64,000 nt of DNA from an uncultured Atopobiaceae bacterium (lineage in GTDB: Bacteria; Actinomycetota; Coriobacteriia; Coriobacteriales; Atopobiaceae), in the NCBI GenBank assembly GCA_944320975.1, contig CALUJM010000005.1, positions 62,001 to 126,000 on the forward strand, read 5' to 3'. The notes under the pieces are model-generated. The model was not told the DNA's origin. It saw only the letters and a program-made list of their open reading frames with translations, and searched no databases. Both the position numbers and the translations under genes were made by a program. Of this stretch, positions 7,812 to 16,529 are shown one piece after another. The number at the start of each line of letters is the position of its first letter. The stretch's first letter is position 1.

Positions 7812-8369
7812 ATGAACATCGACAAGAACGCGACCGCCCTGCTCGTCATCGACGCCATCGAGGCCGTGGGCGACGACTCGCTCTACGACCCCGACGCCGC
7901 CACCTCCGCCTACCGCGCGGCCGTCGCGCGCTCCGTGGCCGCCTGCCACGCCGCCGGCGTCCCCGTGATCTTCTGCAACGACGCGCACGTCCGCGGCCTA
8001 GACCGCGAGCTCGAGCTCTGGGGCGAGCACGGCATCGCCGGAGAGACCCGCATCTTCCCGGAGATCGAGGTCGCGCCCGGCGACCGCGTGATCCCCAAGC
8101 GCCGCTACTCGGGCTTCTTCCAGACCGACCTGGACCTCACCCTGCGCGAGCTGGGCGCCGCCACCGTCATCACCGTGGGCGCCGACACCAACATCTGCGT
8201 GCTGCACACCCTGGCCGACGCCTACTTCAACGGATACGCCTCCGTGGTGGTGACCGACGCAACGATGACCTTCCTCTGCGGCACCCAGGCCGGTGCGCTC
8301 GAGCACTGCGAGAAGTGCTACGGATCTGCGCTCGTGACCGTGGCAGAGCTGGAGGCCGCGCTGGCGTAG
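7812..8369 (+). CDS. Isochorismatase-like cysteine hydrolase
   Basis: 185 aa, ATG 7812 with GAGAGGGA upstream. The catalytic triad of the family is visible: Asp14 (LLVIDAIEAV), Lys96 (VIPKRRYSGF) and Cys129 (GADTNICVLHT), together with the cis-peptide region. Enzymes of this superfamily hydrolyse amides or vinyl ethers (nicotinamide, N-carbamoyl compounds, isochorismate). The full triad means it is probably active. The substrate is not deducible, since the neighbours are unrelated repair and regulatory genes. Divergent from the MGMT-like gene. Confidence 0.9.
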   Translation: MNIDKNATALLVIDAIEAVGDDSLYDPDAATSAYRAAVARSVAACHAAGVPVIFCNDAHVRGLDRELELWGEHGIAGETRIFPEIEVAPGDRVIPKRRYSGFFQTDLDLTLRELGAATVITVGADTNICVLHTLADAYFNGYASVVVTDATMTFLCGTQAGALEHCEKCYGSALVTVAELEAALA

Positions 8370-8391
8370 CCGCACGCGAATGAGCCCCGCT

Positions 8392-8463
8392 CGCCGAGTA
8401 AGAGTTATTTGCAGAAAGTGACTCGAAATCACGGTACTTCTCGCAAATTACTCTTACTCGGCG
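8392..8463. repeat. 28-bp-arm inverted repeat
   Basis: CGCCGAGTAAGAGT(T/A)ATTTGC arms at 8392-8419 and 8436-8463 pair over 24 of 28 positions around a 16-bp centre. It lies downstream of the isochorismatase gene in an AT-richer 248-bp gap (8370-8617). It could be a terminator or a REP-like unit; there is no clear T-run on either side. Confidence 0.7.
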
Positions 8464-8617
8464 CTCGTCTGTGTCGATGTTGTTCTTTGCTGACGTTGCG
8501 TCACCAATTTCTCTGCCAAGTGATTTAATCAAACGCTCGGTCAAAATAACCGCACACAACTCTCGGGCGCAGCCCATGAGGCCCGTTGTCGGCGAGCAGC
8601 GGCCCTAGTTCGTTGCC

Positions 8618-9493
8618 TCACGCTCCCCAGCGGTTACGAATCGCTCCGAGAAAGGCCTCTGCCGCGGGGGAGAAGGACTGGTAGCGCTTCCAGGCAACGA
8701 AAACGTCCGCGGAGATGGCCGGCTCGAGGGGTCTGAACGCCAGGCCCGAGCCCGCGCTCGTGTCGACGATGCCCTCGAGGCTCACCACCACACCGATTCC
8801 GCGTCGGGCGAGAAGTGCCGCGTTGTAGAGTAGGTTATAGGTAGCTACGACATCGAGGTCTTCGAGGTCTCGATGGAACCAGGCACCCATCTCCCGGCCG
8901 GCCTGCTCGGAAAGGATGAGCGAGCGACTTGCCAGGTCAGCTGGAGTCACGCAGGCAAGCTCCGCGAGCGGGTCGTCCTCGCGCATGAAGGCGCCCCAGC
9001 GGTCATGCGCGGGCAGCTGGAGAAACTCATAGCGCGACAGGTCCGCGTGACCGACGAACACGCCAAAGTCGAGTCGCCCGCTGTCCAGCCGTTCGCTCAC
9101 GCTCTCGGCGTTGCCGCTGAAGAGCGAGAAGCGCACCAGCGGGTAGGCGTCGACGAACCCCGACATGACGTCGGCGAGAAGGCCCATCGCGGGCGTCTCG
9201 CCGCCGCCAATACGCACCTCGCCAGCGAGGGTGTCCGCCGTGAGACGAAACTCGTCCTCGGTGCGTCCCACAAGATCGATGATCTCCTCGGCGCGGCGGC
9301 GCAGGCGCATGCCGGGCTCGGTGAGCGTGACGCGCCGGCTGCCCCGGTCGAAGAGGCGCACGCCCAGGTCGCGCTCAAGCTCTTGCATCTGGCGCGAGAG
9401 CGAGGGCTGCGAGACGTGCAGCGCGGCCGCGGCGCCGGAGATCGTGCCCTCGCGCGCGATCATGAGGAAGTACCTGAGGTGTCTCAGCTCCAC
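8618..9493 (-). CDS. LysR-family transcriptional regulator
   Basis: 291 aa. The N-terminal winged HTH is textbook (MELRHLRYFLMIAREGTISG, then AAALHVSQPSLSRQMQELE), followed by a periplasmic-binding-protein-like effector domain to the C-terminus. Length is normal. It is divergent from the three-gene operon 9596-11708, with a 102-bp gap (9494-9595) that is AT-richer than its surroundings. That is the usual position of a LysR operator, so it probably controls the operon. The inducer is unknown. Confidence 0.93.
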   Translation of the reverse strand: MELRHLRYFLMIAREGTISGAAAALHVSQPSLSRQMQELERDLGVRLFDRGSRRVTLTEPGMRLRRRAEEIIDLVGRTEDEFRLTADTLAGEVRIGGGETPAMGLLADVMSGFVDAYPLVRFSLFSGNAESVSERLDSGRLDFGVFVGHADLSRYEFLQLPAHDRWGAFMREDDPLAELACVTPADLASRSLILSEQAGREMGAWFHRDLEDLDVVATYNLLYNAALLARRGIGVVVSLEGIVDTSAGSGLAFRPLEPAISADVFVAWKRYQSFSPAAEAFLGAIRNRWGA

Positions 9494-9595
9494 GTTCTTC
9501 TCGCCTTTCTATGCTAAATCTGCATGGAATCGCATTCAATATAGGAATTATACATGTCGACGCGACGTCGCTAAACTGAGCGCAGGGAGGATCTG

Positions 9596-9841
9596 ATGGG
9601 AGACCTGACGAGTGACATCGAGCGCTGCCTCGGCGACTGTGCCTGCGACGAGGCAACGGCTCTTCGCGCACGAAGCTGCTGCGAGGAGGGTCGGGTGCGC
9701 GAGACCAAGCGCGCATTGCTTGAGGAGCGCTCGCGACTCGTTGAAGAGATGCGCGCCAGCCAGCGTGGCATCGATGCCATAGACTACCTGCTCGCCCGCG
9801 TTTCCTCAGAGATTCCCACGCGCCGAAAGGAGAAATCATGA
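9596..9841 (+). CDS. Small coiled-coil protein, MerR C-terminal-like
   Basis: 81 aa with a good AGGGAGG site before ATG 9596. The last 45 residues (KRALLEERSRLVEEMRASQR, then GIDAIDYLLARV) look like the dimerisation coiled coil and 'DxIDYK' end of MerR-type regulators, but the winged HTH is absent. The N-terminus is Cys-rich (CLGDCACDE, CC). The stop overlaps the start of the hydrolase (ATGA), so expression is coupled. It may be a trimmed regulator that acts as a partner or sensor. No function can be assigned. Confidence 0.75.
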   Translation: MGDLTSDIERCLGDCACDEATALRARSCCEEGRVRETKRALLEERSRLVEEMRASQRGIDAIDYLLARVSSEIPTRRKEKS

Positions 9842-10821
9842 CCGAGGAGAAGCTCGCTCTCACCACAGAATGGGACAAGACGTTCCCGAAGTCAGCCGCC
9901 GTCGAACATGAGAAGGTGACGTTCCACAACCGCTACGGCATCACGCTGGCCGCGGACCTGTATCGGCCCCTCGACGCCACGACGCCTCTGCCCGCGATCG
10001 CTGTCTGCGGCCCCTTCGGCGCTGTGAAGGAGCAGTGCTCGGGCCTCTATGCGCAGACGCTCGCCGAGCGCGGTTTCCTCACGATCGCCTTCGACCCGTC
10101 CTACACAGGCGAGTCCGGCGGGGAACCGCGCTACATGGCGAGCCCGGACATCAACACCGAGGACTTTCTGGCTTCGGTGGATTACCTCAACTGCCGCGAT
10201 GACGTTGATGCAGAGCGCGTGGGCGTCGTCGGCATCTGCGGATGGGGAGGGCTAGCGATAAACGCGGCGGCGCTCGACCCACGCATAAAGGCGACCGTCG
10301 CCTCCACCATGTACGACATAAGCCGCGTTACCGCCAAGGGCTACTTCGACGAGAACGACAGCGCCGAAGAGCGCCAGGCCCAGCGCCGCGCCCTCGCCGT
10401 GCAGCGAACAAGGGACTACGCAGCCGGAGGCTACGACCGTGCCGGCGGCGTCGTGGACCCGCTCCCCGAGGACGCGCCGTGGTTCGTGCGCGACTACTAC
10501 GATTACTACAAGACCCCGCGCGGCTATCACCCCCGCAGCCTCAACTCAAACGAGGGCTGGAACGTCATCGGCACGCAGAGCTTCCTCAACCAGCCGCTCC
10601 TTGCCTACGCAGACGAGATAGAGAGTGCCGTCATGGTGCTTCACGGCGACGCGGCGCACTCCTGCTACATGGGCAAGGAAGCCTTCGCACAGCTCAAGGG
10701 AGACAACAAGGAGCTCGTGCTCGTCCCGGGCGCTACGCACACCGACCTCTATGACGGAGGCAGCAAGAGCGCCATCCCCTGGAACCAGATTCAGGGGTTC
10801 TTCGAGAGGTACCTGCAGTAG
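9838..10821 (+). CDS. Alpha/beta hydrolase with Cys nucleophile
   Basis: 327 aa. The nucleophile elbow reads GICGWGG, with Cys in place of the usual Ser, as in dienelactone hydrolase-like enzymes. The acid/His end is visible as VMVLHGDAAHS and PGATHTDLYD near the C-terminus. A YRP segment followed by GPFGAVKEQ forms the oxyanion side. Start ATG 9838 overlaps the upstream stop, with AAAGGAG before it. Probably hydrolyses a small ester or lactone. It is the middle gene of the LysR-flanked operon. Confidence 0.87.
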   Translation: MTEEKLALTTEWDKTFPKSAAVEHEKVTFHNRYGITLAADLYRPLDATTPLPAIAVCGPFGAVKEQCSGLYAQTLAERGFLTIAFDPSYTGESGGEPRYMASPDINTEDFLASVDYLNCRDDVDAERVGVVGICGWGGLAINAAALDPRIKATVASTMYDISRVTAKGYFDENDSAEERQAQRRALAVQRTRDYAAGGYDRAGGVVDPLPEDAPWFVRDYYDYYKTPRGYHPRSLNSNEGWNVIGTQSFLNQPLLAYADEIESAVMVLHGDAAHSCYMGKEAFAQLKGDNKELVLVPGATHTDLYDGGSKSAIPWNQIQGFFERYLQ

Positions 10822-10832
10822 AAGAAGGGCTT

Positions 10833-11708
10833 ATGAGCGAGAAGATCATCGAGAGCCGGACCTTTGACGAAGAGCGCGCGCTCTACGGCGTGCGCGACGT
10901 GACCGTGCGGAACTGCCGCTTCGACGGGCCGGCCGACGGCGAGAGCGCCTTCAAGGAGTGCGAGGACGTCACCGTTGACGGGGCCTTCATGAACCTGCGC
11001 TACCCGTTCTGGCACGACCACGGGCTCACGCTGCGCAATGTCGAGATGACCGAGCTCTGCCGCGCCGCGCTCTGGTACAGCGAGGACGTGGCCATCGAGG
11101 ACAGCCGCCTGCACGGCATCAAGGCGCTGCGCGAGTGCGCCGACGTGCGGATGCGCGGCTGCGACGTCGTGTCTCCGGAGTTCGGCTGGTCGACGCGCGG
11201 GCTTGAGATGGAGTCGTGCACGGCGGAGAGCGAGTACTTCCTCATGCGCGCCACCGGCCTCACCCTGCGCGACGTGCACTTCCAGGGCAAGTACTCGTTC
11301 CAGTACGTCGAGGACGTCGTGATCGAGGACAGCGAGCTCGACACCAAGGACGCCTTCTGGCACGCCAAGAACGTCGTCGTGCGCAACTCGCTCGTACGCG
11401 GCGAGTACCTCGGCTGGTACAGCGAGGACCTCACCTTCGAGAACTGCCTCATCCAGGGCACGCAGCCGCTGTGCTACTGCAAGGACCTGCGTCTCGTTAA
11501 CTGCCAGATGGTCGACTGCGACCTCGCCTTCGAGCGGTCGCACGTCCAGGCCGAGGTCACGACGTCGATCGACAGCGTCAAGAACCCGCTCGAGGGGAGC
11601 CGCATCACGCTGCCCGCCGTCGGCGAGGTCATCCGCGACATCGACGGAGCCACGGGCGTCGTCGAGATCGCGGGCGAGAAGGACGCGCAGGTCCGCGCCT
11701 GCGCGTAG
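10833..11708 (+). CDS. DUF3737 family right-handed beta-helix protein
   Basis: 291 aa, starting 11 bp after the hydrolase stop. Repeating strands of the type 'EDVTVDGAFMNLRYPFWHD', 'EDVAIEDSRLHG' and 'KNVVVRNSLVRG' give a regular ~20-residue coil expected of a parallel beta-helix, as in DUF3737. Function in the family is unknown; the fold suggests carbohydrate or surface binding. No signal peptide is seen, so it is probably cytoplasmic. It is the last gene of the operon with the small coiled-coil protein and the hydrolase. Confidence 0.85.
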   Translation: MSEKIIESRTFDEERALYGVRDVTVRNCRFDGPADGESAFKECEDVTVDGAFMNLRYPFWHDHGLTLRNVEMTELCRAALWYSEDVAIEDSRLHGIKALRECADVRMRGCDVVSPEFGWSTRGLEMESCTAESEYFLMRATGLTLRDVHFQGKYSFQYVEDVVIEDSELDTKDAFWHAKNVVVRNSLVRGEYLGWYSEDLTFENCLIQGTQPLCYCKDLRLVNCQMVDCDLAFERSHVQAEVTTSIDSVKNPLEGSRITLPAVGEVIRDIDGATGVVEIAGEKDAQVRACA

Positions 11709-11796
11709 CGGGGCGAGACGGCGTCGCCACGGCTGGAAGCGGCCTCATCCCGGCCGGGGGTGGCCCCGCCCCGATACGTCCTCTCCGGCCCAACCT

Positions 11797-12038
11797 GCCG
11801 ATTGTGTGCAAAACGTTTGATGGACCCGACCTCAGGACATAAAACCTTTTGCACACAACCGCGATTAGGTCCCAAGCCCGCCCGTTCTTCTCGCCAGACG
11901 CCGAGAAGAACGGGCGGGGTGAGCGCGTCAGCCCGAACCGGGCATAAAACGTGTTGCACACAACCGCCCTCTGGGGGCCGTATGACGCCGCCGCCGAAAC
12001 ACGCCGCGGCCGAAAACCCACAATCGAGCTTTTGCGGC
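11797..12038. repeat. Composite TTGTGTGC repeat element, copy R2
   Basis: The 363-bp gap 11709-12071 contains four units: 11797-11823 (+, GATTGTGTGCAAAACGTTTG), 11838-11862 (minus), 11941-11968 (minus) and the short variant 12013-12035 (minus). A perfect 15-bp stem sits between units two and three: CGCCCGTTCTTCTCG at 11879-11893 with its complement at 11902-11916. Unit order +,-,stem,-,short- matches copy R3 read from the opposite strand. Confidence 0.85.
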
Positions 12039-12071
12039 AGCCAGGCCCCATTCGCTCGATTCGCCGGGCCG

Positions 12072-13139
12072 TCACCGCTCGTCGATGTGCGCGATGAGCT
12101 TGTTCCTGAGCCTGGCCCTGCGCGTCGCCAGCTTCGCGCCCGGGGCTCGCCACGTGAGGCCAAGCAGTCTCGTGACCGACTTGGCCACCTCGTCCATGAG
12201 GCCCTGCCTTGAGAGCATCGACCTGTCCATCTCGACGACGGGCCTGCCGTCCGCCGCCAGCACGTTGCCCTTTCGCATGTCGTACGCCCTCCTGCTCCGA
12301 ATCTTGTGCTGCGAGCCCTGGTACTCGAGCACGCGGCCGCCGTCCCAGCTCAGGTCGCAGATGAAGGAGTCGATGCCGAAGAGCCGCGCCGCCTCAGCGC
12401 TCAGCCGGACCCGCTCGTTGAGCGCAGCCCGAGGCAGCCCGTAGCCGCCCAGGCGACAGGGAAGCGTGAGCACCATCGAGACAACGGCCTCCTCGGGGGA
12501 CGCAGCATGGTCGCGGATGTGGCCAAGCGCCCGCCGCGCCTGGCCGAGCCCCCACGGGCTGCCCTCTCCGCGCTCCCGCCTCAAGACCTCGAGCCTGTCG
12601 AGGTACTCGGCGATCCTCGCAGCCGACGTCAGCGGAGGGCAGTTGACGAAGCCGGGGTCCTGCGAGGCGCGGGCGAAGTAGCCGCAGAGCTCGTGGCCGT
12701 AAAGGACGAGAAGGTCAAAGTCGAGCTCGCGAGCCATCTGGAGGAACGTCAGCTCCGGGGAGGCGAGCAGTGCGCCGTCCGAGAGCCGGTAGAACGACCC
12801 GATGGGATAGCTTCCCGTAACGAGGCGGCAGTCGGCCGCGGAGACGAAGCGCCTCCCGTTGCGCGAGGAGACGCAGAGCTGCTGCGACGTCGCGGCCAGC
12901 TCCGGCTCGGCGCGGCGCAGGTCCGAGAGCGCCGTCACGTCCACCCGCGACGGGATCTTGGTCGCGCGGGAGCGGGCCGGCATCGAGCCCATGTCAACTG
13001 GCTCCCCCGTCTCGAAGAGCAGCCGCACGAGCAGGGGAGAAGTACCGTTTGCCGGGGGTTTTTCCTGCGCGACCCTCATGCCCACGAGTCGCCACGCCTC
13101 CTGCGCGCTCTCGAAGCCGATGCAGACCGACCCTGCCAT
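12072..13139 (-). CDS. AbiEi/DUF559-like PD-(D/E)xK domain protein, paralog 1
   Basis: 355 aa from ATG 13139 with GAGAGGGG upstream. The middle (GSFYRLSDGALLASPELTFL, then ELCGYF and PLTSAARIAEYLDR) matches the second paralog at 30873-31982 closely. The C-terminal half has the outline of a PD-(D/E)xK nuclease of the Vsr/DUF559 type: Glu in SPEEAV, Asp in FICDLSWD, then LEYQGSQH in place of E-x-DG-x-H, and a basic RRAYDMRKGNVL helix. The lysine of the canonical motif is replaced by Gln, so catalysis is doubtful. Related actinobacterial proteins join AbiEi-type antitoxin regions to such domains. It stands alone, bracketed by R2 and R3. Function is unknown. Confidence 0.7.
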   Translation of the reverse strand: MAGSVCIGFESAQEAWRLVGMRVAQEKPPANGTSPLLVRLLFETGEPVDMGSMPARSRATKIPSRVDVTALSDLRRAEPELAATSQQLCVSSRNGRRFVSAADCRLVTGSYPIGSFYRLSDGALLASPELTFLQMARELDFDLLVLYGHELCGYFARASQDPGFVNCPPLTSAARIAEYLDRLEVLRRERGEGSPWGLGQARRALGHIRDHAASPEEAVVSMVLTLPCRLGGYGLPRAALNERVRLSAEAARLFGIDSFICDLSWDGGRVLEYQGSQHKIRSRRAYDMRKGNVLAADGRPVVEMDRSMLSRQGLMDEVAKSVTRLLGLTWRAPGAKLATRRARLRNKLIAHIDER

Positions 13140-13379
13140 GGGACCCCTCTCAATGACGCCGTCAGTTCAGGGCAGGGTAGCCATTTGGCGCGAGCTTCGC
13201 TGAGGGAGCTGCGTGCAAGCTGCGGCGCAGCTCCGCGTAACGTTGTTTCCATTGCTTGAGATGAGTATCGTTTGATTTGATGAATGATGTTATTTCGACC
13301 GACGTTTGGCGACCGGGGCCGAGATCACACAAAAATGCCATAGCTGCTGGTGGCACGTACCGCGGACGACGCGAGCCCG

Positions 13380-13608
13380 GTGCAAAACCTCGGTTGTGAG
13401 TTTTCCGGCCCGCCATGCGCGCCCGATCGCCCGCGGCGAGCCCCAAGAGGCGGTTGTGTGCAAAAGGTTTTATGCCGAGAACCCCGACAGCTCGTTCTTC
13501 TCGCCAAATGGGGCGAGAAGAACGAGCATCCACCGATTGTGGGCAATATCTTTGATGTCAGGCGGCCCCTTGCTCCGGGCGGCATCAAAGTTGTTGCACA
13601 CAACCGCC
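13380..13608. repeat. Composite TTGTGTGC repeat element, copy R3 (inverted relative to R2)
   Basis: The 590-bp gap 13140-13729 holds the short variant at 13381-13404 (+), full units at 13451-13477 (+) and 13533-13559 (+), and one at 13581-13608 (minus). A perfect 16-bp stem lies at 13490-13505 / 13512-13527 (GCTCGTTCTTCTCGCC). Read on the minus strand, the order is identical to R2. The rest of the gap (13140-13379) is AT-richer and shows no gene. Confidence 0.85.
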
Positions 13609-13691
13609 ACCCCCGCGGCGGGGCCCTCGACGGGGCCCGGGGCCGCGGCCCTCGAGCACGAGGCCAGAGCGCGGCGGTCCGCGCATAGGAA

Positions 13692-13720
13692 AGGGGCCTG
13701 GGAACGTGTCCCAGGCCCCT
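13692..13720 (-). terminator. Hairpin downstream of tRNA-Pro
   Basis: AGGGGCCTGGGA at 13692-13703 and its exact complement at 13709-13720 form a 12-bp stem with a 5-nt loop. On the minus strand it comes just after the tRNA 3' end and is followed by TTCCTAT, so it is a plausible factor-independent terminator. Confidence 0.8.
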
Positions 13721-13729
13721 GAAGTTACG

Positions 13730-13806
<77 letters not shown>

Positions 13807-14012
13807 TTGTGCGAGGAAGAACTATAGCACCCTTCACATCGGGTGGCAAGTGTCATTTTTCGCACGCAGTCAGCCGCCGCGTCCCCGGCCTCTTTTCGTG
13901 TGTCGGGCGCGTTTCGGACCGGCAAACGCCGTGTGGCCGGGTGGCCGGCGCCCCGTGCGGCCGTCATAAGATGGGACTCGCACGTGAACGCGCCGAGACA
14001 CAGGAGGAAGAC

Positions 14013-15089
14013 ATGGCACGCGTGTACAACTTCTCCGCCGGTCCCGCCGTGCTGCCCGAGGAGGTCCTCAGGGAGTGCGCGGACGAGATGCTCGACTACG
14101 CCGGCTGCGGCATGAGCGTCATGGAGATGAGCCACCGATCTTCCGTCTTCCAGAAGATCATCGACGACGCCGAGGCCACGCTGCGCGACCTCATGGGCAT
14201 CCCGGATAACTACAAGGTCATCTTCACGCAGGGCGGCGACTCGCTGCTCTTCTCGACGGTCTTCATGAACCTCGCGACCAACGGCAAGGCCGACTACGTC
14301 ATCACCGGCAACTGGGCCAAGAAGGCCTTCCAGGAGGCGCAGATCCTCGGCGACGCCGTGGCGGTGGCGAGCTCGGCCGACAAGAACTTCTCGTACATCC
14401 CCGACTGCTCCGACCTGCCCATCCGCGAGGACGCGAGCTACCTCTACATCTGCGAGAACAACACCATCTACGGCACCAAGTTCCCGGAGCTGCCCAACAC
14501 CAAGGGCCACGTCCTGGTGGCCGATCAAAGCTCGATGTTCCTCTCCGAGCCTGTCGACGTCACGCGTTACGGCCTGATCCACGCCGGCGTCCAGAAGAAC
14601 GTCGGTCCCGCGGGCGTGCAGATCGTGATCGTGCGCGAGGACCTCATCCCCGAGGACCTGCCCGGCGTGCCCACGATGCTGCGCCTCAAGACGCAGGCCG
14701 ACGCCGGCTCGCTCTACAACACGCCCAACTGCTGGGGCATCTACGTCTGCGGCAAGGTCTTCAAGTGGATCGAGAAGAACGGTGGGCTCGCTGCGATGGG
14801 GGAGCGCAACGCCGAGAAGGCGGCCCTGCTCTACGACTTCCTCGACGAGTCGGAGCTCTTCTCGTCCACCGTCGAGCCGCGCGACCGCTCGCTCATGAAC
14901 GTGCCGTTCGTGACCGGGGACAAGGAGCTCGACGCCGAGTTCGTCGCCGAGGCGGCCAAGGCGGGCCTCGTGAGCCTCAAGGGGCACCGCTCCGTCGGCG
15001 GGATGCGCGCCTCGATCTACAACGCCATGCCGCGCGCCGGCGTGGAGGCGCTCGTCGCGTTCATGAAGGACTTCGAGCTCGCACACTGA
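14013..15089 (+). CDS. serC: Phosphoserine aminotransferase
   Basis: 358 aa, ATG 14013 after AGGAGGA. It converts 3-phosphohydroxypyruvate and glutamate to phosphoserine (PLP-dependent). MARVYNFSAGPAVLPEEVL is the family signature start. The PLP lysine lies in HAGVQKNVGPAG. MSVMEMSHRS and the C-terminal LKGHRSVGGMRASIYN (substrate phosphate binding) are present. The next gene is serA, 55 bp away, so the two form a serine biosynthesis unit; a serB was not seen here. Confidence 0.97.
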   Translation: MARVYNFSAGPAVLPEEVLRECADEMLDYAGCGMSVMEMSHRSSVFQKIIDDAEATLRDLMGIPDNYKVIFTQGGDSLLFSTVFMNLATNGKADYVITGNWAKKAFQEAQILGDAVAVASSADKNFSYIPDCSDLPIREDASYLYICENNTIYGTKFPELPNTKGHVLVADQSSMFLSEPVDVTRYGLIHAGVQKNVGPAGVQIVIVREDLIPEDLPGVPTMLRLKTQADAGSLYNTPNCWGIYVCGKVFKWIEKNGGLAAMGERNAEKAALLYDFLDESELFSSTVEPRDRSLMNVPFVTGDKELDAEFVAEAAKAGLVSLKGHRSVGGMRASIYNAMPRAGVEALVAFMKDFELAH

Positions 15090-15090
15090 C

Positions 15091-15132
15091 CTGCAAAAAG
15101 GGGACGTGTTATTTCGTGCAGACTTTTTGCAG
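15091..15132. repeat. Hairpin with GGGGACGTG core between serC and serA
   Basis: CTGCAAAAAG (15091-15100) pairs perfectly with CTTTTTGCAG (15123-15132) around GGGACGTGTTATTTCGTGCAGA. The right arm ends just before the serA ribosome site. It may be an intra-operon attenuator or a short relative of the AAAAGGGGAC element at 6616. Confidence 0.65.
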
Positions 15133-15144
15133 AGGGAGGAAGCC

Positions 15145-16317
15145 ATGTACAAGATCTGCTGCCTCAACAACATCGCGAAGGTCGGCACCGACCACCTCGG
15201 GGCCGGCTACGAGTTCGTCGCGGAGCCCGAGGGCGCCGACGCCCTGCTCGTTCGCAGCGCCAACCTCCACGAGCTCGAGCTCGGCGGCGGCCTGCTCGCC
15301 ATCGCCCGCGCCGGCGCGGGCGTGAACAACATCCCCGTGGACCGCTGCGCCGAGGCCGGGGTCGTGGTCTTCAACACCCCGGGCGCAAACTCCAACGCCG
15401 TGAAGGAGCTCGTCGTCTGCGGCATGCTGCTCGCCTGCCGCGACGTCATCGGCGGCGCCGCGTGGGTGGCCGAGAACAGCGACGACCCGGAGATCGCCAA
15501 GCGCGCCGAGAAGGCCAAGAAGCAGTTCGGCGGCTGCGAGCTCGCGGGCAAGCGCGTGGGCGTGGTGGGCCTCGGCGCCATCGGGGCAGCCGTGGCCAAC
15601 GCCCTGATCGACCTCGGCTGCGAGGTCATGGGCTACGACCCCTACCTCTCGATCAACGCCGCGTGGAGCCTCGACCGGCGCATCGAGCACGTCACCGACC
15701 TCGGTGAGCTCCTCTCGCGCTGCGACTTCGTGACGCTGCACGTGCCCGCCACCGACGCCACGCGCGGGATGATCTCGGCCGAGGCCATCGCCCGCATGCC
15801 GCGCGGGGCCGTCCTTCTCAACTTCGCCCGAGACGCGCTCGTGGACGAGCAGGCCCTCGCCGAGGCGCTCGACGACGGGCGCGTGGGGCGCTACGTCACC
15901 GACTTCGCCAACCCCGCGAGCGCCAACATGAAAAACGCCATCGTCCTGCCGCACCTCGGCGCCTCCACCGGCGAGGCTGAGGACAACTGCGCCGTGATGG
16001 CCGCCAACGAGCTCAAGGACTACCTCGAGAACGGCAACATCAGGAACTCCGTCAACTACGGGCAGGTGGACCTCGGCGAGCTCGCGCCCGGCAACGAGCG
16101 CATCGCCATCTTCCACGAGAACGTCCAGGGCGTGATCGGCCTGGTCTCGGCCGCCATCGCCGCATCGGGGCTCAACATCGAGAACATGACCAACAAGAGC
16201 CGCGGCTCCAACGCCTACACCCTCATCGAGGTCTCCGGAGACCTCACCGACGGGCTGCGCGCCCAGCTCATGGGCCTCGCGGGCATCCGTCGCGTGCGCC
16301 TCATCGAGCGGGCGTAG
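15145..16317 (+). CDS. serA: D-3-phosphoglycerate dehydrogenase
   Basis: 390 aa. ATG 15145 was chosen because GAGGGAGGA precedes it and MYKICCLNNIAKVG begins the domain. First step of serine synthesis. The NAD Rossmann motif GVVGLGAIGAAVANAL is visible. Catalytic positions include Arg in the NFARDALVDE region, and His in LPHLGASTGEAEDN. The C-terminal ~70 residues (AIAASGLNIENMTNKSRGSN) are an ACT domain, so serine feedback is possible. Shorter than enzymes with an intervening ASB domain. Confidence 0.95.
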   Translation: MYKICCLNNIAKVGTDHLGAGYEFVAEPEGADALLVRSANLHELELGGGLLAIARAGAGVNNIPVDRCAEAGVVVFNTPGANSNAVKELVVCGMLLACRDVIGGAAWVAENSDDPEIAKRAEKAKKQFGGCELAGKRVGVVGLGAIGAAVANALIDLGCEVMGYDPYLSINAAWSLDRRIEHVTDLGELLSRCDFVTLHVPATDATRGMISAEAIARMPRGAVLLNFARDALVDEQALAEALDDGRVGRYVTDFANPASANMKNAIVLPHLGASTGEAEDNCAVMAANELKDYLENGNIRNSVNYGQVDLGELAPGNERIAIFHENVQGVIGLVSAAIAASGLNIENMTNKSRGSNAYTLIEVSGDLTDGLRAQLMGLAGIRRVRLIERA

Positions 16318-16529
16318 CCCAGTGCGCGTCTTTGTCCCCTCCAGAGGGCGACGACGGGGCCCGACGGGTCGAATCCGGCCCCGAGGGCCCCGTTCTTGTC
16401 CTCCGCGAAGGTCAAGAACTGCCGAGAAGGACGAGGGCCCGCGGCCCGCCGGCGCGCGGGCGCGGAATCTTTTTACGCTAAGATGGGTAACCTGAGGGAG
16501 GGAAGAAACCTCGAGTCCGAGAGGCCGCA

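Noticed and set aside
8227..8577. 116-aa minus-strand frame with a natural-looking N-terminal half
   Set aside because: The second half is antisense to the isochorismatase gene and the frame runs through the 8392-8463 inverted repeat; no ribosome site. Possibly a decayed fragment, not a gene.
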